Shown: positions 15,063-24,652, numbered from the stretch's first letter. The stretch is 40,535 nt of DNA from Aureispira sp. CCB-QB1 (GCA_945870185.1 CAMBRK010000035.1:1-40535); one strand, 5' to 3'. Numbers and translations are program-made. The notes: generated by a model from the sequence alone, not told the origin.

Positions 15063-16895
15063 TCACATCTTCACCACCTTCCCCTCTTTAATCTCATGCT
15101 CTCCATCCAACACCTTCCATACATACATCCCTGCTGGCAATGTGCTCATGTCTACACTATTTTGCCCATAATAGATGCGTTGTGTGATCACAGGTCTACC
15201 CGTGACATCATAGATCATAACCTGACCGTGCACGGGTACGTACTCACCGAGTGTCATGAATAGATAGTCCTGGACAGGATTGGGAAAGAGAGATACATCC
15301 GCCCTGCTTACAGACTCGTCATCGCTGCTGCTCGTGCCGAATGTGATGGTACGGCAGCTGGTATTGCTACTATTTTCATTGCTGACGGTAAGACAGACGC
15401 GGTAGGTACCATTTTGTGCAAAAGTATGATAAGGACTCTGTGTACTCACTCGGGGGCTACCATCTCCGAAATCCCAAGACCAGGTCTCCGGCCGGAAGTA
15501 GCTCAGGTCTGTAAACCGCAGCCGTAGATGATCTGTACTATCTGCTTCGTAGCGGTACTTAGCTATTGGATGATTGTCTAGGCCGAGGGTATCGCAAGGT
15601 GAGCCATCTAGTGGGCCCAGACGGTAATGCGGGAAGTTGGGGATACCTCTCGATATACCTGTAGGCATTAAAATGGAATGTTGCAAGACAGTACATGCCT
15701 CGCCTTCTTCATCTGGATACTCTATCTTGCTCATCATACGTGTACTAGCAGAGCTTGATGATATATAGATCCTGCCATCTGGAGCAAGACCTAAATAACA
15801 AAAATTGACATCATACCCTAAGGGTTGTATGGTGTCAAAAGGAAAAAAATATTTGTAACCATTATAGCTTGCCACCTGTTTTTGGGTCTGTAAAGGCTTA
15901 GTTGATCTTAGATCATATTGATAAACAAACTGCCTATTACACATATACAAATATCTATTTGAGAAGGATACACCAGTGCCCAAGCCATAAGATGAATTGA
16001 CAACTTTAATGTCACTATCAGAGACTGTTCCATTACATCTATCAAATCTGGAAAGCATCAATCTGGAGCCATCACCCGTGATCTCTCCTCCCACATACCA
16101 TGCTAACCAATTACCGTCTGGTGAACCGTACACCTGACCTATACCGCCATAAGGTAGCTTGTCGTAAAATCCTGTATGATACCTTTCATGAAAATGAACA
16201 CCTGATGGGTCAATGAGAAATACAAAAGCTTCCATACCATTGTGCCGAGGAGCTATCAACCACCAATCTCTACCGTTTCCGTGTTTTATAGCGGTTATAC
16301 TCCCTGATAATGAATCTTTTTCTATGATGACAAAATCTTTTCCAATAAGGTTTCCTTCTTTATTATCTTGGCTAACATCAAAGATTGCGTATCTTAAATT
16401 ATAATTAATAAAATATATATTAGAATGATCTGTAGACGTATAAAAGACATAATATCTTTGTTTTTTACTAACAAATGGTAAAATTAAGGCCTTTTGGATG
16501 CCTGTCATTCCTGCTGGTATAATTATATTATTATATTCTACCTTTCCATATTCCCAGCTGTCTCCATAATTGATCGTATCTTCTATGGGCCTATCATATT
16601 GGTTATTGATAACCATACCATTAGTATAAGCCAAAATTTTACCATCATTATCACAAACATTACTATTGCAACTAAAAAAATCAAGAAATCTTTTAGGATC
16701 ATAATATATCTTTGGTGGGTCGTAATTAAAATCAATATTGGAAGCACCACGGGTAGTATCTGCTGCACGATCTGGTAAAATAGTATCGTAGGGTTCATCA
16801 CCATATAGCCAAATAAAGTCTTCTTTTTGTCCATAAATATTTTCAGAACCAATTATGACAATAAGCAAAATCATAACTCCAAAATTAATATTCAT
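15063..16895 (-). CDS. T9SS type A sorting-domain protein with PKD domain
   Basis: Exported surface protein, 610 residues. A signal peptide (about 1-22, 'MILLIVIIGSENIYGQ') precedes a large region, probably a β-propeller-like domain, with short repeated strands such as 'YVFYTSTDHSNIYF' and 'LGLAPDGRIYISSSS'. Near residues 450-525 is a PKD domain ('PETWSWDFGDGSPRVSTQSP', 'HTFAQNGTYRVCLTVSNENS'). The final 75 or so residues are the T9SS domain ('VSLFPNPVQDYLF', 'STLPAGMYVWKV'). Specific ligand unknown. The 3' third of the gene is visibly richer in G and C than the 5' part. A 70-bp gap with a terminator separates it from the large T9SS gene upstream; no own promoter box was found. Confidence 0.88.
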   Translation of the reverse strand: MNINFGVMILLIVIIGSENIYGQKEDFIWLYGDEPYDTILPDRAADTTRGASNIDFNYDPPKIYYDPKRFLDFFSCNSNVCDNDGKILAYTNGMVINNQYDRPIEDTINYGDSWEYGKVEYNNIIIPAGMTGIQKALILPFVSKKQRYYVFYTSTDHSNIYFINYNLRYAIFDVSQDNKEGNLIGKDFVIIEKDSLSGSITAIKHGNGRDWWLIAPRHNGMEAFVFLIDPSGVHFHERYHTGFYDKLPYGGIGQVYGSPDGNWLAWYVGGEITGDGSRLMLSRFDRCNGTVSDSDIKVVNSSYGLGTGVSFSNRYLYMCNRQFVYQYDLRSTKPLQTQKQVASYNGYKYFFPFDTIQPLGYDVNFCYLGLAPDGRIYISSSSASTRMMSKIEYPDEEGEACTVLQHSILMPTGISRGIPNFPHYRLGPLDGSPCDTLGLDNHPIAKYRYEADSTDHLRLRFTDLSYFRPETWSWDFGDGSPRVSTQSPYHTFAQNGTYRVCLTVSNENSSNTSCRTITFGTSSSDDESVSRADVSLFPNPVQDYLFMTLGEYVPVHGQVMIYDVTGRPVITQRIYYGQNSVDMSTLPAGMYVWKVLDGEHEIKEGKVVKM

Positions 16896-16925
16896 TTCAA
16901 TACATTTAATGGGTAAAGGAATAAA

Positions 16926-16952
16926 GTTGGGTTGTAATTTTTACAACCCAAC
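16926..16952 (-). terminator. Terminator between the two minus-strand T9SS genes
   Basis: Perfect 12-bp dyad GTTGGGTTGTAA (16926-16937) / TTACAACCCAAC (16941-16952) with a 3-base loop. On the minus strand it is followed by TTTATTCC. It lies 14 bp after the stop of the 1251-residue gene and 30 bp before the next start, so the downstream gene may depend on read-through. Confidence 0.75.
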
Positions 16953-16965
16953 TATAAAGGATGCG

Positions 16966-19900
16966 TTAATCTATCAATATAAAATTACCTGCTGATATAA
17001 AATTACCACTTTTTAGTAGTTTGTATTGATAAATACCCGCTGATAAATGATTAAGGTCTAAAATTATAGATTTACCGTCAAATATATTTTGCTCGTAAAT
17101 CAAGTTACCTAAAATATCCACTATCAAAATTTTATCTACACTTTCCTCACCAAAAACGACTTCGACTATTCCTGTGCTTGGATTGGGGTATAAAGATATA
17201 CTAGCTTCATGCTTTTGATTACTTCTAGGCTCAAGCAATGTAGTGCAATCTTCATTAAATTGATGATTGACAAGTGATTCATCTTTTGTCACCAGTAACC
17301 CATAAGCTTCGTACACAGCACTTCCAAAAGAGACAGTACACATATTAGCAATGTTAGCTATTTCATTCCATTCTGACTGACTAAGTGATGCAATACCATA
17401 AAGCCTTCTTTTGGTATCAAGTTCCCAAATCCTTTTGCGGGCAGCAAGGAAAGGATGATTTGTATGGAAGACTGTTAATTGTTGTGTTAAATTCTGCAAT
17501 ATATTATGATTGAGCGCATTTTTTTCTACTCGCCAATTTTGCAGAGCTTCTTGTTCTTCTCGCAAAGTTGCATATAATGCGGTTAAAGCATCGCTTGATG
17601 CTTCCTCAGATGCCTGGCCATACCAATTTTTGATTGAAAGCTGAATATTTTTAATATTTCTTATTTTTGTAGCAAGCCACCTATGTTCATCATTTGTCAA
17701 GGATGTGAGGCTTTTTTTGGTGTTTTCTATTTCGTACCATGCTATCATTTCTTGGTCTAAATTATCAAAATAATAAGGACTATTTACTTGAGAGCTAATT
17801 TTCTCAGTCCATGCTATTTGTGGGTTATTTCTCACCGTGCTATACATAGAATAATGGCTTTCCCAGACATGCCTATAATGGGGGTATGTAGGATCATCAT
17901 AGATATCAGCATTATTAAAATAATTGGCAATCATCGCGTTCGCTTCTTCTTGTGGCAACAACACAAACTGTGCATATTGTGATGTGTCTTCTCCAATAAT
18001 TGGTAAATCAAATTGGATAGAACTACATGAAGACATGTTACTGCAAGAATTAGGAGCACCGTTAAGTGGAAACCAGTCATTTGCAAACTGCGAAGGCCAA
18101 ATTACTGAAGGGCGAGGGCCTGTTTGAGATGGATCAACTTTAAATTTTATTTTATCAAAATAAGATTGACTACCCGATGGCATAGAATGCTGAGTATCGC
18201 CCCACGCTCTAGCTTCGGATCCTGAGGCAAAGACATTTCCTCTAGAATCTTGGAGTCCTATGTTTGTTGAATTTTGCAAGCGAATATTATTAATATTGTT
18301 GCCTCCTAAGGTATATAACATATCTCCACCATTAAAAAATCGAAATGTCTTAATATTGGATGATGTACTATTGCAACAATACTTACTTAGTCGACTTAAA
18401 CTACTTGATATAAATTCCGTACCTGTTGCAGAAGCAGCTAAAACATTCCCTTTGTAAAAATTATTACTACTATTAGATTGATTTATCCTTCCTCCTCTAT
18501 TTTTAAAATCATTTTCCAATAATACTAATCTTGTCGAATTGAACAAATTAATGTCAAATTCTGAAAGAATTCCTTCAAATTCATTTTCTCTAATCAAGCC
18601 GTAAACACCTCCTAAAGGCGTGCAAGAAGTAATGTTCATTATATCCCCATTATTAGTAGTTCTATCATAAAATTTATTTCGATCAACTTTTAATGAAGAA
18701 TAAGTAAGATCAGATAGAAATATTGCATGGTTGGTTCCTTCTATATGAAATTCATTATCATTAGAAATATCCACAAAAATATTTTCGCTACTTAGGACAT
18801 CTATTGCTCTACATAGTTTAAAATTACTTAAAACATGAAATTCGTTTCCATACATTTGAATATTATTTAAACTACCGTTAGTACTATAAAAACATTTATC
18901 AATGTCTCCAGAAAACCTATTATTAAGTAAATAAGTCAAGTCATTGGGGTGGTCTTCTTTAATTCCATAGGAAAGGTAATTATTTGCGGCTGCATCTGTG
19001 ACTTCGAAATGTGTATTTTGTATGGAAATACCTGTTCTTGACGCTAGGATTCCATGGGACAAATTTTTAAAAATACTTCCATATGTAAACTCATCACCAT
19101 CTACTAATATACCTCTTACTGTAAAAGCTTCTATGCCTGCATAGCCCCTGCTGGTCCAGGAAGGTTGCCCACTATAGGCTGGTTTCATGCCTCCTGTAGA
19201 CTCAAATTTGCAATTGTAAAAATATGAAAAAATTTGATTATGTGAGTTGGTGAAAGGATAATGGCACCCTACATAATTATTAATAAATCTTGACTCATCA
19301 GCAGTCAACCTCCAGCCATTTGACAATTCAATAGCTCTATAAGCATCCATAATGGTTGTATTAGTGAATATCAATTGACCAGTAGTATAAAAATAAAAAG
19401 GATTAGGGTTTCCTATTGACCTAATGCCTCTCCACATTGATGAACACCCTTCTAATCTTGAATCTATAAACGTAACTGCACCACTAGGCCCGAAATAGTT
19501 ACATATTATAGAAGACCCTGGACCACAAAACCAATTTGTATTCAAAAACCTAACATCTTGAATGTCAATAATTAAATCACCTACTAGGTTAAAACATTGG
19601 TTTGGGATTGCTGTAGAAGTTCCCCTTACGAATGATTGTATCGTTGGATTAGGGCCTGAAATCAAGGAACTTAGGTAAACTGTACCCCCAGGCATTCCAA
19701 TATTTTTACACGAAGATCCAGCTACACAATATGGCTCCGTAATGATTACTTCTTCACATTTTTTACCACAACAGCCGTGGCAATCAATGACTTCTACGCA
19801 AACATTGTAGGTACCAGCTGAAGAAAAAATATGATTTGGGGTAGGTTGTGTAGAAGTATTATTTTGTATCCCACTTGCAGGGTCTCCAAAATTCCACTTA

Positions 19901-20721
19901 AAAGATTCAAATTGACAAGTATTATCATTATTGGTTGTTCCAAAACCTACTTGTTTACCTGAAATTGATGTCGTGATATCTGTAAGGGCGTTTGTATTAC
20001 ATGTTAAAACTGCATTTTTAAATGTGAATGCACCTTGAATTATATTGGAGCCTAAAATAAAAGTATTACCAATCCAGATTTGGTTAAATCCAGAATTGGC
20101 TTGCACTGTGAAAGGAACGGTTAATGTTGTTAAGTTAGTATTGGTAATTGTGTGAGTTATTAATGTTTGTTTTGGATTATTATAAAATGAAAACAAGGGC
20201 ATATCATTTACGAGGTCTTTTGTTACCCTAATTTCCATTGTGTTTCCTATTTTATTTTTTTCACACTGCAATCCAGCAACATCAATAGAAAATTCAAATG
20301 AGAGATTTGGATTTTGCAGGATACTTACATTTTGGAAAATTCCTTCATGGGTTTCAATGCAAGTAAATTCAGAACCATTGTAAGGTTGCCAAGGAATGTT
20401 CCAGTTATCGCAAAGTTTATCATGGGGAGATAATGGGTTTGGCATTGCGTGATGAGGGTTAGGTGGTGCACAAAACCAATTATCAACACAACCACCCCCT
20501 AAACTACTTGAAGCATTATTATTAGGCAAAGTACAAGGAGGCCCCAATAAGAAATTAGGATTTTGTATTATATTTTTGCCACATTGCCCCCATCCGACAT
20601 CAACCTTTACCATCAACAAAAATAATGTCAGAACAAAGGTCCTAATAAGATTAATACCTAAGTCATTGTTAAGTAGAACAGGTACACACCTACTTGGAAC
20701 ATGAAATCTATTCATTTTCAT
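16966..20721 (-). CDS. Large T9SS protein with PKD domain and right-handed β-helix region
   Basis: 1251 residues, exported. The signal segment ('IRTFVLTLFLLMVKVDVGWG') spans about residues 25-45, so the true start may be slightly internal. About 50-250: a carbohydrate-binding-like β-sandwich region beginning 'CGKNIIQNPNFLLG'. About 255-330: PKD domain ('FESFKWNFGDPASG', 'HIFSSAGTYNVCVEV'). About 350-830: parallel β-helix with many N-rich rungs ('LTYLLNNRFSGDIDKC', 'IQMYGNEFHVL'). About 930-1150: a helical region. Last 75: T9SS domain ('ISLYPNPSTGIVEV', 'NHLSAGIYQYKLL'). It resembles Bacteroidota surface adhesins or polysaccharide-active proteins, but no catalytic residues can be assigned. Confidence 0.88.
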   Translation of the reverse strand: MKMNRFHVPSRCVPVLLNNDLGINLIRTFVLTLFLLMVKVDVGWGQCGKNIIQNPNFLLGPPCTLPNNNASSSLGGGCVDNWFCAPPNPHHAMPNPLSPHDKLCDNWNIPWQPYNGSEFTCIETHEGIFQNVSILQNPNLSFEFSIDVAGLQCEKNKIGNTMEIRVTKDLVNDMPLFSFYNNPKQTLITHTITNTNLTTLTVPFTVQANSGFNQIWIGNTFILGSNIIQGAFTFKNAVLTCNTNALTDITTSISGKQVGFGTTNNDNTCQFESFKWNFGDPASGIQNNTSTQPTPNHIFSSAGTYNVCVEVIDCHGCCGKKCEEVIITEPYCVAGSSCKNIGMPGGTVYLSSLISGPNPTIQSFVRGTSTAIPNQCFNLVGDLIIDIQDVRFLNTNWFCGPGSSIICNYFGPSGAVTFIDSRLEGCSSMWRGIRSIGNPNPFYFYTTGQLIFTNTTIMDAYRAIELSNGWRLTADESRFINNYVGCHYPFTNSHNQIFSYFYNCKFESTGGMKPAYSGQPSWTSRGYAGIEAFTVRGILVDGDEFTYGSIFKNLSHGILASRTGISIQNTHFEVTDAAANNYLSYGIKEDHPNDLTYLLNNRFSGDIDKCFYSTNGSLNNIQMYGNEFHVLSNFKLCRAIDVLSSENIFVDISNDNEFHIEGTNHAIFLSDLTYSSLKVDRNKFYDRTTNNGDIMNITSCTPLGGVYGLIRENEFEGILSEFDINLFNSTRLVLLENDFKNRGGRINQSNSSNNFYKGNVLAASATGTEFISSSLSRLSKYCCNSTSSNIKTFRFFNGGDMLYTLGGNNINNIRLQNSTNIGLQDSRGNVFASGSEARAWGDTQHSMPSGSQSYFDKIKFKVDPSQTGPRPSVIWPSQFANDWFPLNGAPNSCSNMSSCSSIQFDLPIIGEDTSQYAQFVLLPQEEANAMIANYFNNADIYDDPTYPHYRHVWESHYSMYSTVRNNPQIAWTEKISSQVNSPYYFDNLDQEMIAWYEIENTKKSLTSLTNDEHRWLATKIRNIKNIQLSIKNWYGQASEEASSDALTALYATLREEQEALQNWRVEKNALNHNILQNLTQQLTVFHTNHPFLAARKRIWELDTKRRLYGIASLSQSEWNEIANIANMCTVSFGSAVYEAYGLLVTKDESLVNHQFNEDCTTLLEPRSNQKHEASISLYPNPSTGIVEVVFGEESVDKILIVDILGNLIYEQNIFDGKSIILDLNHLSAGIYQYKLLKSGNFISAGNFILID

Positions 20722-20967
20722 AAAATTTGCAATTTAGAGAACTTATGGTTTTTTCTTACATTTGTGAGTCGTTTACACCAGTATACTTGCCGGATTGCAG
20801 GAGATCGATCACGATTTTAAGTAGGACATGTCGTAATATTTTGCATCGATGCAGTGATCAAAATCCTGTAATTGTCTAACATGTATTTTTCTTGTTGTTG
20901 GGTAAAGCTTCCTTTTAGTAATTCATCATGTGAGTCCAAAAAATTATGTTAAAAAAAAATGTCCAAA

Positions 20968-20975
20968 CAAAGATA
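20968..20975 (-). promoter_or_regulatory. Possible -7 box for the large T9SS gene
   Basis: CAAAGATA on plus reads TATCTTTG on minus. It would give a leader of about 240 nt containing the palindrome GCATCGATGC near 20845. No -33 TTG at standard spacing. No gene is visible in 20722-21100. Confidence 0.35.
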
Positions 20976-21100
20976 AGGGAATTAAATTTTACACAGGTAA
21001 CTTTATAGCCATTTTTTCATATATTTTTATTCATAAACCAAAATATACCCTTTTTGGGGTAGGAGTGTAGATTCTGCTCTATGGCAGTACTATTAAAACA

Positions 21101-21373
21101 TATCTGTTCTTGAACAAAAAACTCTTACTTCTTGAATAAAATTGCGCACTTTTACCATAAAACTGCGTACTTTTAATATAATACTATGTACATTTTGAAT
21201 ATAGTTTTGTACTTTTATCAAATATGTGCGTACTATTTGAATAAAAGAGCGTATTATTAACAAATTAGTGCGTACTTTTAAAACAAAAGTGAGTACATTT
21301 AACATAAAATATTGTACATTTAGCACTATACTGCGTACTATTTGAATATAATTGTGGTCTTTTTGAAAAAAAT
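21101..21373. repeat. 21-bp tandem repeat array A (about 13 degenerate units)
   Basis: Units of exactly 21 bp with no spacers; phase is kept over twelve units from 21122 to 21373, plus one decayed unit at 21101. Plus-strand unit shape: TGCGTACTTTT, then two or three variable bases, then ATAAAA-like. The most conserved part is GTACTTTT; GTAC is a palindrome. T and A tracts sit near opposite ends of each unit, about one helical turn apart. Because the unit is a multiple of three, a long open frame exists on the minus strand with a heptad pattern, but the array is degenerate and has no start context. I call it a non-coding repeat. Confidence 0.9.
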
Positions 21374-21436
21374 GATTTTTTTTTGATGGATTGTACACAT
21401 TATTTTTTACACTCTCTTACACTCTCCTCAATAACT

Positions 21437-21709
21437 TTCTTCAAGTACTTAACAACCTTCTTTAAGTACTCGACAACCTTCTCTAAGTACTCTATAAGCT
21501 TCTTCAAGTACTTGATAACCTTCTCTAAGTACTCTATAACCTTCTTTAAGTACTCTATAAGCTTCTTTAAGTACTTGATAACCTTCTCTAAGTACTCTAT
21601 AAGCTTCTTCAAGTACTTGATAACCTTCTCTAAGTACTCGATAAGCTTCTACAAGTACTTGTCAACTCTTTTTGAGTGCTCGAAGACTTTCTTTCGATAC
21701 TCAAAGTCT
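21437..21709. repeat. 21-bp tandem repeat array B (13 units, AAGTACT core)
   Basis: Thirteen contiguous 21-bp units, the central ten nearly identical. Each reads TTCTT(C/T)AAGTACTTGATAA or the variant with CTCTATAAG, then two or three bases to the next unit. Edge units are decayed (21668-21709). AAGTACTT is a perfect palindrome. On the minus strand the core reads as ideal heptads (LIEYLKK, VIEYLEK) for 70 codons at 21400-21612. Upstream, in the same frame, an AAG-to-TAG change blocks a longer frame that would continue the heptads. Array A ends 63 bp away. Confidence 0.92.
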
Positions 21710-21791
21710 TTTTTTGGGTCTCTATGGATGATTTTTACTAAAATCCAAAAAAGGAGCTTGGTTTTAGCATCCAATACAAGGTGGTTTTGGG

Positions 21792-21821
21792 TTTAACCCG
21801 GATTATATAATGCGGGTTAAA
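21792..21821. repeat. 30-bp near-perfect palindrome bordering array B
   Basis: Arms TTTAACCCG (21792-21800) and CGGGTTAAA (21813-21821) flank an inner ATTATATAAT palindrome. Only one symmetric pair of positions mismatches over 30 bp. It could form a cruciform or an RNA hairpin, or bind a dimeric protein. No T tract follows on plus. Confidence 0.7.
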
Positions 21822-22062
21822 ATTTAAAATCACCATTTTATCCTTAGATTCCTAGACAGAAGATGTTAATATTAAATTTCTTGGATTACGCTAGTAAATG
21901 TTCGTATTGAATGACCATAAAAGGAAACAAATTTGCATTTTAGGCATTATTATTTTGGTGTTTTCACTATTTGAGAGCAAAAACATTATTGAAACTATTG
22001 TGCCTAATTGAAAAATACATATAAATTTTTAAACTAAATTAAAATAAGTTTTTATTTTTTTG
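21822..22062. other. Intergenic region upstream of pheT
   Basis: AT-rich sequence without a credible ORF between the 30-bp palindrome and the pheT promoter boxes. Confidence 0.5.
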
Positions 22063-22082
22063 TAAATTTGCCCTTAAATTTG
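22063..22082 (+). promoter_or_regulatory. Twin -7 boxes upstream of pheT
   Basis: TAAATTTG occurs twice, at 22063-22070 and 22075-22082, both matching TAnnTTTG and offset by 12 bp. Either would give a leader of about 85-105 nt for pheT. No clean -33 TTG. Confidence 0.5.
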
Positions 22083-22091
22083 TGCAAGTTG

Positions 22092-22131
22092 GACCTAAAA
22101 TAGGCTGTATATTAAGTTTTTTGTTTAGGTC
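22092..22131 (+). promoter_or_regulatory. pheT leader hairpin
   Basis: GACCTAAA (22092-22099) and TTTAGGTC (22124-22131) form a perfect 8-bp stem. The left arm also lies in a competing small hairpin, CCTA-AAA-TAGG (22094-22104). Two mutually exclusive folds directly upstream of a tRNA synthetase gene could be regulatory, but no Phe-rich leader peptide or T-box was recognised. Confidence 0.35.
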
Positions 22132-22176
22132 TTCAGGTAATATTTAGGGTGGTTAATATTTTAATAAAAGTGTAGT

Positions 22177-24621
22177 ATGAAGTTGTCGTTGAACTGGTTA
22201 AAAAGATATCTAAAAATCACTTACACACCAGAAAAAATAGCAGAAATGCTAACCATTATCGGGTTGGAAGTTGAGGGTATTGATAAAGTAGAGTCTATAA
22301 AGGGTGGCCTGAAAGGTGTGGTTGTGGGTGAAGTAGTAACTTGTGATAAACATCCTGATGCTGATCGACTTTCTGTTACCACAGTAAATATTGGAAGTGG
22401 TGATCACCTTCAGATTGTATGTGGCGCTCCTAATGTGGCAGCAGGTCAGAAAGTCATGGTGGCTACTATCGGTACTGAATTATATGCCAAAGACGGTACT
22501 CCCTGGGCGATTAAAAAAGGAAAAATACGTGGCGTAGAGTCACAAGGAATGATTTGTGCTGAGGATGAACTCGGTATTGGAGAAGATCATTCTGGCATTA
22601 CGATACTACCTTCAGACACCAATATTGGCTTAGATGCGGCTACATTTTACCAAATTGAGGACGATTATGTTTTTGAAGTAGGTTTAACACCTAATAGATC
22701 TGATGCTACATCTCAGTTGGGTGTTGCAAGAGATTTATTAGCATACCTCAGAGTAAATGAAGGATATACAGATGATATCATTGAGCCCGATTTGTCCCAT
22801 TTTATCACAGAAAGGGTTGCATTAAATCTAGACATTGAAATAGAAGACAAAATTGCGTGTCCAAGGTACACCGGTATCACTATTAATAATGTCAATGTCC
22901 AGGAATCTCCCGATTGGTTGAAAAAATTACTGAAAGCAGTAGGAGTAAAACCCATCAACAATGTTGTGGATATCACTAATTATGTTTTAAACGAATATGG
23001 CCAACCACTTCACGGCTTTGATGCAGATAAGATTTCCGGTAAAAAAGTCATTATTAAAAAACTTCCCCAAGATACTGAATTTGTGACTTTGGATGGGGTA
23101 ACCCGAAAGCTTCACCAAGATGACCTGATGATTTGTGATGGCGAAGGACAACCGTTGACAATAGCAGGTGTATACGGAGGATTGAATAGTGGCATCACTG
23201 AGCAAACTCAAAATGTATTTTTGGAATCAGCCCATTTTCAAGCCAAAGCGATCAGAAAGACAAGTACACGACATAATCTTAGGACAGATGCTGCTAAAGT
23301 ATTTGAAAAAGGTTCAGATCCCAATATTACAGAAATAGCTTTGAAGCGAGCGGCCACATTGATCAGAGATTTAGCAGGAGGCTCTATCAGTGACAAGTTG
23401 GTAGATGTTTATCCGACCAAAATCCCATCAGTAGAAGTCAGGTTGTATTATGCTCATATAAATCAATTGATTGGTACCCAAATCAGTGAAGAAGATGTAC
23501 ATGCTATTTTACAAGCAATGGATATGGAAATCGAGCCATTTGATGACGATAGTATTTTGGTAAAAGTACCTACCAATAAGACAGATGTAATCAGAGATGT
23601 CGATTTAATAGAAGAAATCATCAGAATTTATGGTCTCAATAGAGTACCCGTATCCAATCAGATTCGCAGCACCATTTCGTATACTGAAAGACCTGACAAA
23701 CATAAAACCAAAGAATTAATTTCTGATTTTCTTGCATCATCTGGTTTTAATGAAATGATGGGGCTATCATTGGTAGAATCAAGGTTTTACAAAGGCTTGG
23801 ACTTCGTAGATGAAGCCAACTTTGTTTACATCAACAATACTTCCAATATTCATTTGGATATCATGAGACCCGACATGTTGGTCAGTGGTTTGATATCCGT
23901 ATCTTATAACCTTAATAGACAACAAAATAACCTACAGTTGTTTGAGTTGGGTAAGAGTTACAACAAGATATCTTCTGGATATGAAGAAAAGGAAATGCTT
24001 TCTATTTTCATGACTGGAAAAAAGAATGAAGAATCTTGGCTTAGTGACAGTAAATCAGAAAAATCGTTTTATGATATCAAGAAAGCGGTCATTTCGGTTT
24101 TAAATAGAGTAGGGATTCAACAGTTTCAGACTGAAGAAATCCACGGTCAAGGCAGATGGGCTTATGGAATCAGAATTCATAGAGGCCCGATCATCATTGC
24201 TGAACTAGGTGAAGTGCAAAAGCAAGTTGCCAAATCCATGGGAGTAAAAACCAATGTGAACTATGGTGAAATACATTTTACAAGTTTATTAAAATGTATG
24301 GGCAAAGATAAAGTTCAGGTAGCTGAAATTAGTAAATACCCTGCGGTAAGAAGGGATTTAGCATTGGTAATAGACAAAAAAGTGAAATTTGCCGAAATCG
24401 AACAAATTGCAAAACAATCAGAAAAGAAAATTTTGAAGCAAATTTCTCTATTTGATGTTTACGAAAATAAGCAACAATTGGGTGAAGATAAAAAATCTTA
24501 TGCAGTCTCTTTCGTTTTTGAAGATAGCTCCAAAACACTTAATGATAGTGAAATTGATCACATCATGCATAAAATTTCAACACAATTGTTAGAAAAATTA
24601 GGAGCAAATATTAGAAAATAG
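22177..24621 (+). CDS. pheT: Phenylalanine-tRNA ligase beta subunit
   Basis: Large subunit of the α2β2 enzyme that charges tRNA-Phe. 814 residues, typical. N-terminal 'MKLSLNWLKRYL' is the family start; about 40-150 is the EMAP-like tRNA-binding domain ('GVVVGEVVTCDKHPDADRLS', 'IVCGAPNVAAGQKV'). About 210-395 is the B3/B4 editing domain ('NNVVDITNYVLNEYGQPLHG'). About 405-480 is B5, 490-700 the catalytic-like core, and about 720-814 the FDX-ACB anticodon-binding domain ('ISKYPAVRRDLALVID'). pheS is not in this window. It appears to head a cluster with the coiled-coil gene and zapA (28-31 bp gap, then overlap). Confidence 0.97.
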   Translation: MKLSLNWLKRYLKITYTPEKIAEMLTIIGLEVEGIDKVESIKGGLKGVVVGEVVTCDKHPDADRLSVTTVNIGSGDHLQIVCGAPNVAAGQKVMVATIGTELYAKDGTPWAIKKGKIRGVESQGMICAEDELGIGEDHSGITILPSDTNIGLDAATFYQIEDDYVFEVGLTPNRSDATSQLGVARDLLAYLRVNEGYTDDIIEPDLSHFITERVALNLDIEIEDKIACPRYTGITINNVNVQESPDWLKKLLKAVGVKPINNVVDITNYVLNEYGQPLHGFDADKISGKKVIIKKLPQDTEFVTLDGVTRKLHQDDLMICDGEGQPLTIAGVYGGLNSGITEQTQNVFLESAHFQAKAIRKTSTRHNLRTDAAKVFEKGSDPNITEIALKRAATLIRDLAGGSISDKLVDVYPTKIPSVEVRLYYAHINQLIGTQISEEDVHAILQAMDMEIEPFDDDSILVKVPTNKTDVIRDVDLIEEIIRIYGLNRVPVSNQIRSTISYTERPDKHKTKELISDFLASSGFNEMMGLSLVESRFYKGLDFVDEANFVYINNTSNIHLDIMRPDMLVSGLISVSYNLNRQQNNLQLFELGKSYNKISSGYEEKEMLSIFMTGKKNEESWLSDSKSEKSFYDIKKAVISVLNRVGIQQFQTEEIHGQGRWAYGIRIHRGPIIIAELGEVQKQVAKSMGVKTNVNYGEIHFTSLLKCMGKDKVQVAEISKYPAVRRDLALVIDKKVKFAEIEQIAKQSEKKILKQISLFDVYENKQQLGEDKKSYAVSFVFEDSSKTLNDSEIDHIMHKISTQLLEKLGANIRK

Positions 24622-24652
24622 TATCGTATTATAAAAAAAATATATATCTTTG

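Noticed and set aside
21093-21398. 101-codon minus-strand ORF over array A as a gene
   Set aside because: It exists because a 21-bp unit without stops stays open in frame; the units are degenerate and there is no start context or promoter.
21101-21709. CRISPR array
   Set aside because: Units are contiguous 21-mers without unique spacers, and no cas genes are present.
21383-21796. 137-codon plus-strand ORF over array B as a gene
   Set aside because: Same cause: period-7 residues produced by the repeat, with the opposite strand equally open.
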